A DNA stretch of 64,000 nucleotides from Bradyrhizobium nanningense (GCF_004114535.1 NZ_LBJC01000019.1:186001-250000); one strand, 5' to 3'. Counted from the stretch's first letter, positions 30,073 through 40,300 are shown. Notes: generated by a model not told the origin, from the letters alone. Program-made: numbers and translations.

Positions 30073-30161
30073 TGGTGCGGGCAGCCGGGGTCGAACCGGC
30101 ACAGCGCTTGCGCACCGAGGGATTTTAAGTCCCTTGCGTCTACCAATTCCGCCATGCCCGC
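30073..30161 (-). tRNA. tRNA-Leu (anticodon TAA)
   Basis: Read on the minus strand the sequence starts GCGGGCATGGCGGAATTGG, has the anticodon loop CTTAAAA with anticodon TAA, a long variable arm (CGGTGCGCAAGCGCTG) as class II leucine tRNAs do, the TTCGACC T-loop and the acceptor end TGCCCGC-A. The 7-base acceptor stem GCGGGCA/TGCCCGC pairs fully, and the 3' CCA is encoded. Total length 89 bases. No attachment-site duplication of its 3' end was noticed nearby. Confidence 0.97.
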
Positions 30162-30334
30162 TTGATCCAACGAGATCAAACACTTAAGTCCATCTCCGGC
30201 CGTCTGGAATTGGTGTTTTGCGTCACCGGGGGACGGTTCTTCCTTAAGCGAGCCGGGCGCACAAGGCAAAGCCTCAATCCGGACATCTGGTGTTGCTTTA
30301 GGCATTCTCAATCCACGGGGACTATTCATCCGGC

Positions 30335-30745
30335 ATGGCTGCTTCGTTTTCCTCTTCCCTGCGCGGCTTTGGCGCGCTCCTTGCGCTGCTTGCGGCCGCC
30401 GCCGCGCTGTCGGGCTGCGCCAGCATGAGCGAGACGGTCGCGCCGGCCTTTGCCGATCCCGCCAAATACGAATTGTACGACTGCAAGCAGCTGGAGGGTG
30501 AGCGCAAGGCGCTCGCCAAGCGCACTGACGACTTGCGGGCGCTGATGGAAAAGGCCGAGACCGGAGCCGGAGGCGCTGTCGTGTCGGAGCTCGCTTATCG
30601 CAACGACTACATCGCGGTGCGCGGGCAGGCACAACTGGCCGAGGACGCCTGGCGCCGCAACAGGTGCCGGGAAACTCCGCCAGAGGCGACGCCGCCCGCG
30701 GCCCCTGCCAAGCCCGCGTCGAAATCGGGAAGAGCATCCCGCTGA
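30335..30745 (+). CDS. Small lipoprotein, conserved hypothetical
   Basis: A 136-residue exported protein. The signal peptide (LRGFGALLALLAAAAALSGC) ends in a lipobox with C28 as the lipidated residue. The mature part is charged and helical (YDCKQLEGERKALAKRTDDL) with two further cysteines, and ends in a proline/alanine-rich tail that may cross to the outer membrane or wall. No enzymatic motif is visible. The family seems to be common in Bradyrhizobium; role unknown, possibly structural. Confidence 0.8.
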   Translation: MAASFSSSLRGFGALLALLAAAAALSGCASMSETVAPAFADPAKYELYDCKQLEGERKALAKRTDDLRALMEKAETGAGGAVVSELAYRNDYIAVRGQAQLAEDAWRRNRCRETPPEATPPAAPAKPASKSGRASR

Positions 30746-30770
30746 GGTGCCATGCCGGCCGTGCTTCGCA

Positions 30771-31973
30771 TCAAGGCCGCCAGCCGTAGATCCAATCCTG
30801 CCGCGCCAGCATGCGGTCCGGGCCGAGCGCGCGGATGGCAAGATCGCGCGCGAGCGCGAGCGGCCCGCTGAAATGATAGATGCGGCCCTGTTGCCGCGCG
30901 GTCCGCTGCACCCGCCGCACCCGCGCCTCGCGCGCACGGCCGTATTGCTTCAGCGCCGCGGCGATGCCCGCGGCGCTCTCGGCGGTCTCGAGGCTCAGAT
31001 GACGGGCGAGCACCGCAGCATCCTCGATCGCCATGCCGGCGCCCTGGGCTGCAAAAGGCAGCATCGCATGCACGGCGTCGCCGAGCAGGGCCATCGGCCC
31101 TTTGCTCCAGGGACAGCCGTCGGGCACGCCGAACAGCGCCCATTTCCGCCAGCTGTCGACCGGGGCGAGCAGCATCCGCGCCGACGGCGGCCAGCGCGGG
31201 GCGGCGAAAGCGTCCATCACCTCGCGGGAATCGCCGGGCGTGCTCCAGCCCGGCCTGTTCCAGGTGCCCGGCAGCACCGCGACCACGTTGATCTGGCGTC
31301 CGCCCGCGATCGGATAGGCGACCAGATGGGCGTTCGGGCCCATCCAGAGCTGCACCCGGCGCGCGGTGTAGTCCTTTGGCAGTTGCGTGGCATCGAGCGT
31401 GCCGCGCCAGGCGATCAGCCCGGAGAAGCGCGGCTGCACCTCGGGAAACAGATGCTGGCGCACCGTCGACCAGATGCCGTCGGCGCCGATCAGCGCGCTG
31501 GCGAGATCGCTGCGGCGGATCGTGCCGCTGCGATGGACCACCGTCAGTCCCTTGGCATGAGGCGCGACGCCTTCGAAGGTCGCGCCCAGCTTCAGGTCGA
31601 TATCGGGATGATCGGCAACGGCGCCGGCCAGCGCCGATTGCAGGTCGGCGCGGTGCACCACCCAATAGGGGGCACCGGCCCGCAGCGAGGCGGCTTCGCC
31701 GAGCGGCATGCGCAGCAGCTCGCCGCCGGCCCGCGCGCTCATGATCGAGAGCGCCTCCGGGACGACGGCGCGCAGCTTGAGACGTTCGGTGAGCCCGAGC
31801 TCGACCAGCACGCGGCTGGCGTTGGGGGAGAGCTGCAGGCCGGCGCCGACTTCCTCGAGGCGTTCGGCCTTTTCCAGCACGACGATGCGGAATCCGCGGG
31901 CGGCGAGCGCAAGCGCGGCCGTCAGTCCACCGATGCCGGCACCGGCGATGACAATCGTTCGGGAGAGCGCCAC
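30771..31973 (-). CDS. FAD-dependent monooxygenase (salicylate hydroxylase-like, group A)
   Basis: A 400-residue NAD(P)H- and FAD-dependent aromatic hydroxylase. The dinucleotide-binding GAGIGGLTAALALAARG is at the N terminus, the DG motif ALIGADGIWSTVR around residue 165, and GDAVHAMLPFAAQGAGMAIE around residue 300. It most resembles salicylate or 3-hydroxybenzoate hydroxylases. The next minus-strand gene upstream is the zinc-finger protein gene, 19 bases away, which may share its promoter. Actual substrate unknown. Confidence 0.9.
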   Translation of the reverse strand: MALSRTIVIAGAGIGGLTAALALAARGFRIVVLEKAERLEEVGAGLQLSPNASRVLVELGLTERLKLRAVVPEALSIMSARAGGELLRMPLGEAASLRAGAPYWVVHRADLQSALAGAVADHPDIDLKLGATFEGVAPHAKGLTVVHRSGTIRRSDLASALIGADGIWSTVRQHLFPEVQPRFSGLIAWRGTLDATQLPKDYTARRVQLWMGPNAHLVAYPIAGGRQINVVAVLPGTWNRPGWSTPGDSREVMDAFAAPRWPPSARMLLAPVDSWRKWALFGVPDGCPWSKGPMALLGDAVHAMLPFAAQGAGMAIEDAAVLARHLSLETAESAAGIAAALKQYGRAREARVRRVQRTARQQGRIYHFSGPLALARDLAIRALGPDRMLARQDWIYGWRP

Positions 31974-31992
31974 CCCTGACCGATGGACGCGG

Positions 31993-32238
31993 TCAGGCCA
32001 CCTTGTCCTTCAGGACGCATTCCGGCGGGCGGGCTTCGCCCGCCTTCAGGTCGGCCGCGAAGCGGTATAGCGTCGAGCAATAGGGGCAGATGATCTCGTT
32101 GTCGTTGCCGAGGTCGAGGAACACGTGCGGATGGTCGAACGGAGGGTTGGCGCCCACGCACATGAACTCTTGCGAGCCGATCTCGATGACGGGAACACCG
32201 GCATCGTTATGGAAGTGCGGGACGACATGGTCGGACAT
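31993..32238 (-). CDS. Zinc-finger (zf-CHCC) protein, NDUFS6-like
   Basis: An 81-residue protein of the small zf-CHCC family whose mitochondrial relative is complex I subunit NDUFS6. Zinc ligands are visible as C27, the histidines in FDHPHVF (H36/H38), and C51 and C54 in CPYC. In alphaproteobacteria the protein is conserved and is often considered an accessory subunit or assembly partner of respiratory complex I. It starts the short minus-strand pair with the monooxygenase. Confidence 0.9.
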   Translation of the reverse strand: MSDHVVPHFHNDAGVPVIEIGSQEFMCVGANPPFDHPHVFLDLGNDNEIICPYCSTLYRFAADLKAGEARPPECVLKDKVA

Positions 32239-32545
32239 CGTAACTCATCCTGGAGTGGCAATGGCGGCAGACACAATCAAGAACTGACGCGGCATCTTTA
32301 AGGCGCCGCGGACCATACTGGCGGGTGCAGATGATTGCTAGTCCGGCGGAACCGAAAGCTCCGCAATCGCCCCATGCTCATTTGCTCATGCAAATTCGAC
32401 ACAATCTTGAGGCCTGAGAGAAGCCCTTCTTTCGTCGGGGACGTTGTGTCGCAATTTTGGCATACTATGTCTGTGGACGAGCGCAATTGCGGCGAAAGAC
32501 GATCATCAGGCGCAAACGATCCCAAGGACCGCTAGGCTTTTCCAC
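32239..32545. other. Divergent intergenic region
   Basis: This 307-base stretch must hold the promoters of the zinc-finger gene (minus) and the 378-residue gene (plus). Nothing else convincing was seen: no RNA gene, no repeat of the window's families and no strong coding frame. Confidence 0.5.
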
Positions 32546-33682
32546 ATGAAGTGGCTGCGAATCACCACAGCGTTGACCGGTATCGCGGCCTGCGGCTTCA
32601 TGCTCGCGCAGGTAGCACCGCACGCCCGTGAGGCCGGCGCGATCCTCGCCGCCCAGGACGATCCGGCCGCGCTCTCCGAGCTCAAGCTCGATCAAGTGCT
32701 GCGGCAGAACGACGGCTTGGTTCAGGGCAACATCGAGGCCGCGCTCGCCGCAGGCGATGCCAACCTCGCCGACAGTTTCGTCGCGCTGGCGCGCGACCGC
32801 AACATCGCGCTTCCGGACGACCTCCTGAACCGCGTCAGCGATGCGGTCAAAGCCGAGAGCTCCACCTCCCATTTCGCCAAACGATTTGTCACCGGCCTCG
32901 TCACCGGCAATGCCGACGACGTGGCGAGCCTGTCGGGAACGGTGGCCGGTGATCTCTTCGTGATCGGCGACATCAGGGACGTCGTCCGCGAGGGCAAACA
33001 TCTCGCAATGGGCGAGGGAACCGACCGCCTCGTGCTCGGGCTTGCGGCCGCCGGCCTCGCGGTGACGGCGGCAACCTACGTCTCCGTCGGTGGTGCCGCG
33101 CCGGTGCGCGCCGGACTGACGCTGGTGAAGGATGCGCGCAAGGTCGGGCGGCTCGGCGAGGGGCTCGCCGTCTGGGCCGGCCGTTCCGCGCGTGAGGTCG
33201 TCGACACGCCGATGCTGCAGAACGCCGTGGCCAAGGGCTCCGTGTTCCGCCCGGGCGAGACCGTCAGCGCGATCAAGGCTGCGTTCCGGGCCGAGAAGGC
33301 CGGCGCGCTGGTGCGGCTCGGCAAGGACGTCACACGCGTCGCCGAGAAGACCGGCACGCGCGGGGCGATGGATACGTTGCGCATCGCCGAAGGTCCGAAG
33401 GACGTCGCGCGCGCGGCGCGGCTTGCGGAAGCGCAAGGCGGCAAGACGCGCGCGATCATGAAGCTCTTGGGCCGGGGCGCGCTGCTGCTGATCGGCGGTG
33501 CGTTCGATCTGGCGATGTGGCTGTTCGGCGCGATGCTGACGCTGTTTGGTCTTCTTTCGTCCATCAAGGCGACCACCGAGCGCCTGACCCAGGCCTGGTG
33601 CGATCGCAAGAGGGCGCGGCGGCTTCGCCGGGCGCAGATCGCAGCTGAAGCTGCGCTGGCGAACTCCGCCGTCACGGCCTAA
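32546..33682 (+). CDS. Conserved hypothetical protein with terminal membrane segments
   Basis: A 378-residue protein. A hydrophobic N-terminal segment (ITTALTGIAACGFMLAQVA) could be a signal anchor; a glycine/alanine-rich hydrophobic stretch lies near residues 170-190 (VLGLAAAGLAVTAATYV) and another near residues 312-345 (GRGALLLIGGAFDLAMWLFG). The remainder is charged and helical. The C terminus is strongly basic. The ATG at 32546 is used because the upstream in-frame extension to 32444 looks non-coding. No domain is recognised and the function is unknown. Confidence 0.75.
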   Translation: MKWLRITTALTGIAACGFMLAQVAPHAREAGAILAAQDDPAALSELKLDQVLRQNDGLVQGNIEAALAAGDANLADSFVALARDRNIALPDDLLNRVSDAVKAESSTSHFAKRFVTGLVTGNADDVASLSGTVAGDLFVIGDIRDVVREGKHLAMGEGTDRLVLGLAAAGLAVTAATYVSVGGAAPVRAGLTLVKDARKVGRLGEGLAVWAGRSAREVVDTPMLQNAVAKGSVFRPGETVSAIKAAFRAEKAGALVRLGKDVTRVAEKTGTRGAMDTLRIAEGPKDVARAARLAEAQGGKTRAIMKLLGRGALLLIGGAFDLAMWLFGAMLTLFGLLSSIKATTERLTQAWCDRKRARRLRRAQIAAEAALANSAVTA

Positions 33683-33716
33683 GATCAACCATTCCCCTCA
33701 AGACCTCACGGAACTG

Positions 33717-34475
33717 ATGATGCCGAGCTTTCACAACGGCGCCGTTGAAATTGCCTATCTCGACGAAGGCGAGGGCGATCCGATCATCCTGGTGCACGGC
33801 TTTGCCTCGAGCAAGAACGTGAACTGGGTCTATCCGACTTGGGTTTCGGAGCTGCGCAAGAACGGCCGCCGCGTGATTGCGCTCGACAATCGCGGCCATG
33901 GCGACAGCGCGAAGCTCTACGAGCCCGCGCAATATTCTATACCCGTGATGGCCGGCGACGTGCTCGCGCTGATGGATCACCTCGCCATCCCCCAGGCCGA
34001 CATCATGGGCTATTCGATGGGCGGGCGGATGGCGGCGTGGCTCTCCCTCAACGAGCCGCAGCGCTTGCGCTCGGCGATCCTCGGCGGCATCGGCATCGGC
34101 GGCCTGATCGAGGGCACCGGTCCCGGCGAGAACGTGGCGAAAGCGCTGGAGGCGCCCTCGCTGGATGACGTCAGCGATCCCGTGGGGCGCACCTTCCGTG
34201 CGTTCGCCGACCAGACCCGCTCCGATCATCGTGCGCTCGCCGCCTGCCTGCGCGGCACGCGCGATCTCATGACCAGGGACGAAGCCGCGCGCATCGACGT
34301 GCCGGTGCTGATCGCGGTCGGCTCCACCGACGACGTCGCCGGCTCCGCCAGCGCGCTCGGCGCGATCATCCCCGGCTCGGAAGTGCTCGACATTCCGAAC
34401 CGCGACCACATGCGCGCAGTCGGCGACAAGGTCTACAAGACCGGCGTGCTGGATTTCCTGTCGCGCCGCGGCTGA
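33717..34475 (+). CDS. Alpha/beta-fold hydrolase
   Basis: A 252-residue serine hydrolase. The oxyanion segment LVHGFASS, the nucleophile elbow GYSMGG with S100, and H231 in NRDHMRAV make up the expected catalytic set, with the acid probably D315-equivalent in the VGSTDD turn. The second of two consecutive ATGs could also be the start. It follows the previous gene by 34 bases on the same strand and could be co-transcribed. Substrate unknown (esterase, lactonase or similar). Confidence 0.9.
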   Translation: MMPSFHNGAVEIAYLDEGEGDPIILVHGFASSKNVNWVYPTWVSELRKNGRRVIALDNRGHGDSAKLYEPAQYSIPVMAGDVLALMDHLAIPQADIMGYSMGGRMAAWLSLNEPQRLRSAILGGIGIGGLIEGTGPGENVAKALEAPSLDDVSDPVGRTFRAFADQTRSDHRALAACLRGTRDLMTRDEAARIDVPVLIAVGSTDDVAGSASALGAIIPGSEVLDIPNRDHMRAVGDKVYKTGVLDFLSRRG

Positions 34476-34684
34476 GGCAGCGTTGTTTGAGGCGAGGGGG
34501 GTGCCTGATTATCCTGAAATGTCCCATCACGAGGGACATCCACCCCCTTCGCGATAACCGTCCACTCCTTCATGCACAGCGTTCTGGAGTCCGCTAAGGG
34601 CGCTGATGAGACGTCAGATCGCAGCGGGTACGTACGTCGGCAAGGGGCCAATTCCCGACTCATGCACCGCAGCAAACAGGCTCT

Positions 34685-35659
34685 CTATTCGATCACCTTG
34701 TCGGCTCGGGCGAGTAGCGTCGGCGGGACCTCGAGGCCGAGCACGTTCGCGGTCCTAAGATTGATCACCAACTCGAACTTGGTAGGCTGTTGCACCGGCA
34801 AATCACCTGGCTTTGCGCCATTGAAGATCTTCTCGACAAAGGCTGCGAGCTGAAAATAGAGGTCAGAATAATTTACCGCATAGGCGATCAGTCCCCCGGC
34901 TTCGACGAACTCGCGGGCTGGGAAGACGGCGGGCACACGATTGCGGGCCACCCATTCAACGATCTTTTGTTGATACATTTGGGTGAGACCGTCTGCCCCA
35001 ACGACGAGGCCGTCAATGCGCTGTCGGACCACCAGTTCGAATGCGCGGCTCAGGTCACTCTCGCTCCGCACGTCAAGAAGCTCAGCCTCGAGACCCAGCG
35101 AGCGCGCCGCTGCCTTTGTCTCTTCCCATTCGGCTGGGACAGCTAGATTGCCCATGTTGTGAAGCAACGCAACTCGTGTGAGACTCGGAACCAGCTCTTT
35201 GAGGACCTCAACCCGTTTCGCTGTCAGCTCGGTGCTGAAGGTAATCACCCCCGTCATGTTGCCTGCCGGCCGCGCGAAGCTCGCTACGATCGCACCGGGA
35301 CCGCCCATTGTCATCATGACCACTGGAATCGTTCCGGTCGCTTTTTGGACCGCCGTGGTGGCAGGGGTGCCTCTCGTCAGGATCAGGTCGACGTTGAGGC
35401 CAACTAATTCGGATGCGAGATCTGGAAACCGCTCGGCCCGACCGTCGGCCGACCGATACTCGATGATCAAATTTCGTCCTTCGAAGAAACCGAAATCGCG
35501 CAGACCTTTGCGCAGGGCCTCAAGATTGGCGGCGTTCCGTGCCGCCGGTATTGGCTCCAGAATCCCGATACGATAGACTTTCCCGCCTCGCTGCGCGCGC
35601 GCTACGAGCGGCCCGGCCGCCGCGCCGCCGAGCAGCGTGATGAATGAGCGCCGGTTCAT
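34685..35659 (-). CDS. Orphan ABC transporter substrate-binding protein (TrpX/ABC_sub_bind family)
   Basis: A 324-residue exported binding protein. The N terminus MNRRSFITLLGGAAAGPLVARAQ is a Tat-like signal with RRSFI. The mature part has VYRIGILEPIP and the type 1 periplasmic fold features (LILTRGTPATTAVQKATGTIP, GVITFSTELTAKRVEVLKEL). The ATG at 35659 has GGAGGGA upstream. There are no permease or ATPase genes nearby, which is usual for the many orphan members in Bradyrhizobium. Ligand unknown. Base composition is a little lower in GC than the flanking core genes. Confidence 0.9.
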   Translation of the reverse strand: MNRRSFITLLGGAAAGPLVARAQRGGKVYRIGILEPIPAARNAANLEALRKGLRDFGFFEGRNLIIEYRSADGRAERFPDLASELVGLNVDLILTRGTPATTAVQKATGTIPVVMMTMGGPGAIVASFARPAGNMTGVITFSTELTAKRVEVLKELVPSLTRVALLHNMGNLAVPAEWEETKAAARSLGLEAELLDVRSESDLSRAFELVVRQRIDGLVVGADGLTQMYQQKIVEWVARNRVPAVFPAREFVEAGGLIAYAVNYSDLYFQLAAFVEKIFNGAKPGDLPVQQPTKFELVINLRTANVLGLEVPPTLLARADKVIE

Positions 35660-35972
35660 TGCCCGGTCCCTCCGTTCTTGCGGCCGAAAGGATAACACAC
35701 CTTATTGCGGCAGGAGACTGCCGCGCTGCGGGATTTCGATCTAACTCATGTCGCAGATGGGTCACAATGCGAATGACTCAACCTGAGCAAATCTGGCGCG
35801 CCATGCCTCGCTAAGCGGACCTCAACGAGATGCGCCGCGCTTCGCTGATGAGCCAACAGCAGAAGTTGACCCCATCAATCAATCGCGCGGCCTGCAGCGG
35901 CTGCCTCTAGGATCAAATACAGCAACTGGGACGACCAGATGTCTGTAGCCCACTCCCCGAGCCGGACAGGGA
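35660..35972. other. Non-coding stretch in accessory region
   Basis: About 310 bases with short broken frames only. The first 50 bases carry the binding-protein ribosome site and promoter; the rest has stop codons in all frames and no clear repeat. It may be decayed sequence, in keeping with the gene remnants that follow. Confidence 0.4.
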
Positions 35973-36248
35973 TTAAGGCGAAGCGCCCTCGACCGCATGG
36001 GTGTGATACTTGGCATATTTCTCACCGATGCGTCGTACTTGCACGTGTTCCGGATCGTTCCGCCAGGCTTGAAGCGCTTCCATGCTCGGATACATGTCAA
36101 TAACGACTCGCTTGGGCGCCTCTCCGTCCACAGCTACGACCTGAGAGCCGCTAGCCGCCACACCTGCAGCTGCGATCAGCCGTCCGCCATGTGCCTTAAT
36201 GATCTCCCTGGCTTTCCGCTCGCGCGGAAACGGCAGTGATATGCAGGC
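35973..36248 (-). pseudogene. DUF1330 gene remnant, N-terminally truncated
   Basis: The minus-strand frame reads through AREIIKAHGGRLIAAAG, VVAVDGEAPKRVVIDMYPS and EALQAWRNDPEHVQVRRIG, which follow the DUF1330 pattern (GGR, RVVI-x-YPSxEA, W-x-x-x-PE). The frame opens directly after a stop with no good ATG, and the usual first 25-30 residues of the domain are missing. A GTG at 36161 could still allow a 62-residue product, but this would lack the first strand and helix of the ferredoxin-like fold. Confidence 0.6.
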
Positions 36249-36414
36249 TCAAATCGAGAGAATTCCACAACCATGAGTGTGCCCCGAGGCACCGATAATT
36301 TGCAGACGAGATCGGACGTCGCCGCGACGGCGATGTCCGAGGGGCAGTTAGGCTGATCTATTGCTGCGACGTTTGCCGCTGCATGTCAGTGGCGCCATGC
36401 CGCAACGCCGGCTG

Positions 36415-36579
36415 TCAGCCGCCAGACCCGAGCAAAAACGCATCGACCGACGCAGCTAATCGGTCCGCCACTTGCATGACCTGCGGTTGAGGAGGCAGCG
36501 AACCTTTAGAATGGACTGCCAGCCCAGTGCCAGCGGCAAGAACAGCTATTGCGATCGCAGCGAGATATTGAGTCCTCAT
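36415..36579 (-). CDS. Small exported peptide (54 residues), unknown
   Basis: The minus strand encodes MRTQYLAAIAIAVLAAGTG followed by a proline/glutamine-rich spacer (GSLPPQPQ) and an amphipathic end (VADRLAASVDAFLLGSGG). The first 20 residues look like a signal peptide or single membrane anchor. AGGACAGGACC lies upstream of the ATG at 36579 as a plausible ribosome site, and the frame ends in TGA at 36415. It is shorter than the usual ORF cut-off. It lies between two DUF1330 remnants. No family is recognised. Confidence 0.5.
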   Translation of the reverse strand: MRTQYLAAIAIAVLAAGTGLAVHSKGSLPPQPQVMQVADRLAASVDAFLLGSGG

Positions 36580-36660
36580 GGCGATGGTCCTGTCCTGTCA
36601 TCACCTCAAAACTAACCAGACAACCCCAGAAATGGTTCCCGAGCCGCCTAGGAAGGCCCC

Positions 36661-36935
36661 CAAGCATGACTTTGTTTGCGCAGCTTAGTCAGTGGCTGGT
36701 ATTCAGGTGAGTTGTACCAAGCGGCCAGCGAGTGCTTGTCAGGAAATTCGGTAATGACGACATGCTGCGGCTTTCAATGGCCGCCTTTCGGGAACTGATG
36801 CGCGTTATATCCTTTGTCAGATAGCGCCCACCGAATTTGTCGATCATAGGTGCAAGCTTGATTCGATATCTTAAAATATCGCGGGCTCCGTGATGATGTG
36901 TGATGTATTCAGCGACAGGTAAGCCTTTTGGCAGA
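36661..36935 (-). pseudogene. DUF1330 pseudogene with frameshift and nonsense mutation
   Basis: On the minus strand the first part reads LPVAEYITHHHG and APMIDKFGGRYLTK, a standard DUF1330 opening. After TK the frame must shift by one base to continue as HQFPKGGH, then a TGA where the family has tryptophan (GGHWKPQHVV), then QHVVITEFPDKHSL and AAWYNSPEYQPLTKLRKQSH. So the gene carries one frameshift near 36810 and one stop near 36777. All parts of the domain remain recognisable, which points to recent inactivation. Confidence 0.75.
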
Positions 36936-36982
36936 GGCCAGTCTCCGCTTTGATTTTCATGCCGGAAGATTATCACACCCAC

Positions 36983-37353
36983 CAGCGCACCAGCCCACCA
37001 GCGGCAGGGTCAGCGGCCGGTATTGCGCGGTTCAAAGTGTCGGTGCGGGGACGCGCGACTGCCCGCCTGACAATATCTTACGATCTTGTTTCCCAATTTT
37101 GCCTCGCGCAAGCGACCGCCGGCGAGCTCGCTGGACATGGGCCTAATCCGGAGTGAGCGGCTTGCGCAATTCTCAATGTTTCGGCCGTAATTGGCCAAGC
37201 TCCCAAATGATTTCATTCCATCGGGGATCTCCGCGCGCAGGCAGCGAGTTTCAGTAGCCGCGGTCCGCCCGCCGCTCCGCGTTCGCTCTTTCTTCGTGTG
37301 TGATACCTTTGCGTAGTGTACGATTGTTCGACATCGAGAGCGAGCGCCAGGCC
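36983..37353. other. Upstream region of the cyclase gene
   Basis: About 370 bases with no convincing gene, RNA or window repeat. A short AT-richer part around 37070-37100 and 37180-37215 could contain promoter elements for the long downstream gene, but no clear -35/-10 pair stands out. An in-frame GTG at 37300 would extend the cyclase by 18 residues. Confidence 0.4.
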
Positions 37354-40300
37354 ATGAGAGGCGTCACGGAGTGGCTGGAGTCAATTGGCTTATCGGAATA
37401 CGCCCGGCGCTTCGCCGAAAACGGCATCGACCTCTCGGTCGTCCACGACCTGACAGAACAGGATCTAAAGGAGCTGGGCGTCTTGCTAGGTCATCGGCGC
37501 AAGCTGATGCGCGCCATCGCAGAGCTTGATGACGAAGCTAGGCCTTTGGCTAAAACAGAGCTTTACCTGAACCGACCGGATGAGGGCGAGCGGCGTCATC
37601 TTACAGTGATGTTTTGTGACTTGGTTGGCTCCACAGCCCTTGCGGCGCGACTGGACCCGGAGGATATGCGAACGCTGATTGGCGCGTATCACAGTTGCAT
37701 CACCGAAGTCATAAGCCGCTATCAGGGAAAGATTGCCCGTTACATGGGCGACGGGGTGCTGATCTATTTCGGCTATCCGAAAGCGCACGAGGATGATGCC
37801 GAACAGGCTGTGCGCGCCGCCCTTGCAATCATTGATGCCGTAGCGAGCATCCGGAATGTCGCTGCTGCCCTGGAGGTTCGCGTCGGCATTGCGACAGGCA
37901 CTGTAGTGGTCACCGAGCTTCTGATTGGGAGTGTTCCGGCGGAGCAAGCCGTTGTTGGTGAGACGCCGAACCTCGCCGCGCGGCTACAAGCGATGGCGGA
38001 GCCGGGATCTGTGTTGATCTGCGCGAGGACGCGCCGGCTCGCCGGGGGGGAGTTCGAGTACTGCGAGCTGGATCCCGTCGCGCTGAAAGGCTGGGCGGAG
38101 CCGGTCCGGGCCTGTCAGGTTCTGCGGACCAGCGGTGTCGAGAGCCGATTCGAGGCGATGCACACCACCAAGCTGCCACCGTTGTTCGGGCGTGACGAGG
38201 AGATGGAGCTGTTGTTACGCCGCTGGCGACAAGCCGTACAGGAAGAAGGTCGGGTGGTGACACTTACCGGCGAGCCAGGTATCGGCAAGTCCCACATTGC
38301 GTCGGCGCTCAACGAGCGGCTTCAGGCTGAATCCCACGCCACTCTCCGCTATTTCTGCTCCGAGCATCATACCCACAGTGCATTGTTCCCCTTCATCAAC
38401 CAACTCGAACGTGCTGCCGGATTTAAGCACAGGGACTCGCCTCGGGAGAAGCTATCCAAACTGGACGCTCTGTTAGCGCAATCCACACGAAATCCCGAAC
38501 ACTTGGCAGTCTTGGCAAACTTATTGGTGCTGCCGGCGGATGATCACCACCGGCTGCAGGACCTCACTCCACAAAAACGTAAAGAGAAGACCTTCGCAGC
38601 ACTATTGGCCCAGCTTGATGGATTAGCGGCGAGGCAGCCGGTCTTACTCATTTTCGAAGATGTACATTGGATTGATCCAACCTCACTTGAGCTGCTCGGA
38701 GTTGCGGTGGAGCATGTGCCTCAGCTTAGGGCACTGGTGCTGATCACGGCGAGAGCCGAATTCACTCCCCCCTGGCCGAGTTATCCTCACACCACCATCA
38801 TCCCGCTTACCCGACTTAGCCGACGTAACGGCACAGCGTTGGTCCTGCGGGTGACCGGAGGCAAAACCCTCCCCAAGGAGGTAATGGAGCGTATTCTCGC
38901 ACACACGGATGGCGTGCCCCTATTTGTCGAGGAGTTAACAAAGATGGTTTTGGAAGGCGGGCTTTTGCGAGAGCGTGACGGTGAATATGTTCTTGAGGGG
39001 CCTCTGCCGTCATTCGCAATCCCAACCACTTTGCAGGCTTCGCTGATGGCCCGCCTTGATCGGTTGTCACCGGTGCGGGATGTGGCTCAAATCGGTGCTG
39101 TCGCAGGGCGAGATTTTCACTACGAGCTTCTGAGCGCCGTCGCCGGGCTGCCGAAGCAGAGGTTGGACGAAGCTCTTGATCAGTTGGTCCGTTCGGAACT
39201 GATGTTCTGCAGGGGGGAAAATCCACACGCGGTATACACGTTCAAGCACGCTTTGGTGCGAGACGCCGCATATGCTGGGCTCCTGAAGAGCCGCCGCGTG
39301 CAACTGCACGCCGCTATCGCGAAGGCGCTCGAGCAGAAATTCCCCGAAGCTGTGCGGACGCAGCCCGAGATTATCGCATACCACTATACACAGGCCAAGA
39401 ATCACAAACGGGCCTTACACTACTGGTACGAAGCAGGCAGACAGTCAGCGGCTCGCTCGGCGCACAATGAAGCGGTCCGTCACCTGAAGCAAGGGTTGGA
39501 TCAGATTCCGCAGATCGACGACCCGATACTCCGCAACAAGTCGGAGTTGCTGCTACAGATAGCACTCGGCAACGCTCTCCGGGCAACTAAGGGGTGGAGC
39601 ACTGACAGCGTCAAGCATGCGTACACGCGAGCGCTTCAACTCTGCAAAGAGAGTGGGCTTGACGAACATGTCTTGCCTGCGATCTTTGGTTTATGGACGT
39701 GGAACTTCGTTCACGCATCGCTTGGTGAAGCTCAAGCTCTTGCACAACATTTGCTGGATAGTGCCGAGAGGGCGGATAACTCGGTTTTCAGGGTTCTTGC
39801 CCACGAGGCTGTAGGGTTTACATTGTTCGCCCAGGGGAAATTTGCCGATGCTCACGCGGAGCTGGAACGTAGTCTTGGCCTCTGTGAGGACAGTAAGGCT
39901 GCAGAATACCTTGACCTGTCGGCACAAGACCCCCGAATTCATGTCCGGGTATACGACGGCATGACCCTCTGCTTACTCGGTCATCCAGATCGAGCTTTGC
40001 GAATGTGCACGGAGGCACGCCGATACGCAGATGCATCTCAACATCCCTTCAGTGAGGCAATCGCACGAACGATAAGCCTTCGCGTGCATCAGCTTCGGGG
40101 CGATGCCACCGCTGTCGCTGCGGAGGCGAACGTCGCAGTTGCGTTCTGCGAAGAACATCAGTTTGCGCACTATCTGGCCATGGCCCTGATTTTGCGGGGA
40201 TGGGCGAGCGCTTACCAAGGCAACTTTGAGAGAGGTCTCGCCGAAATTCAGGAGGGCTTGGAACAAGAACGCGCCACTGGCGCGCTATTGTTTGAGACTT

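Noticed and set aside
30073..30161. tRNA-Leu as an integration site for a genomic island
   Set aside because: No integrase gene and no repeated copy of the tRNA 3' end were noticed nearby, and neighbouring genes look like core genes.
34490..34684. Possible small gene after the alpha/beta hydrolase
   Set aside because: Only short frames without ribosome sites; no conserved motif.
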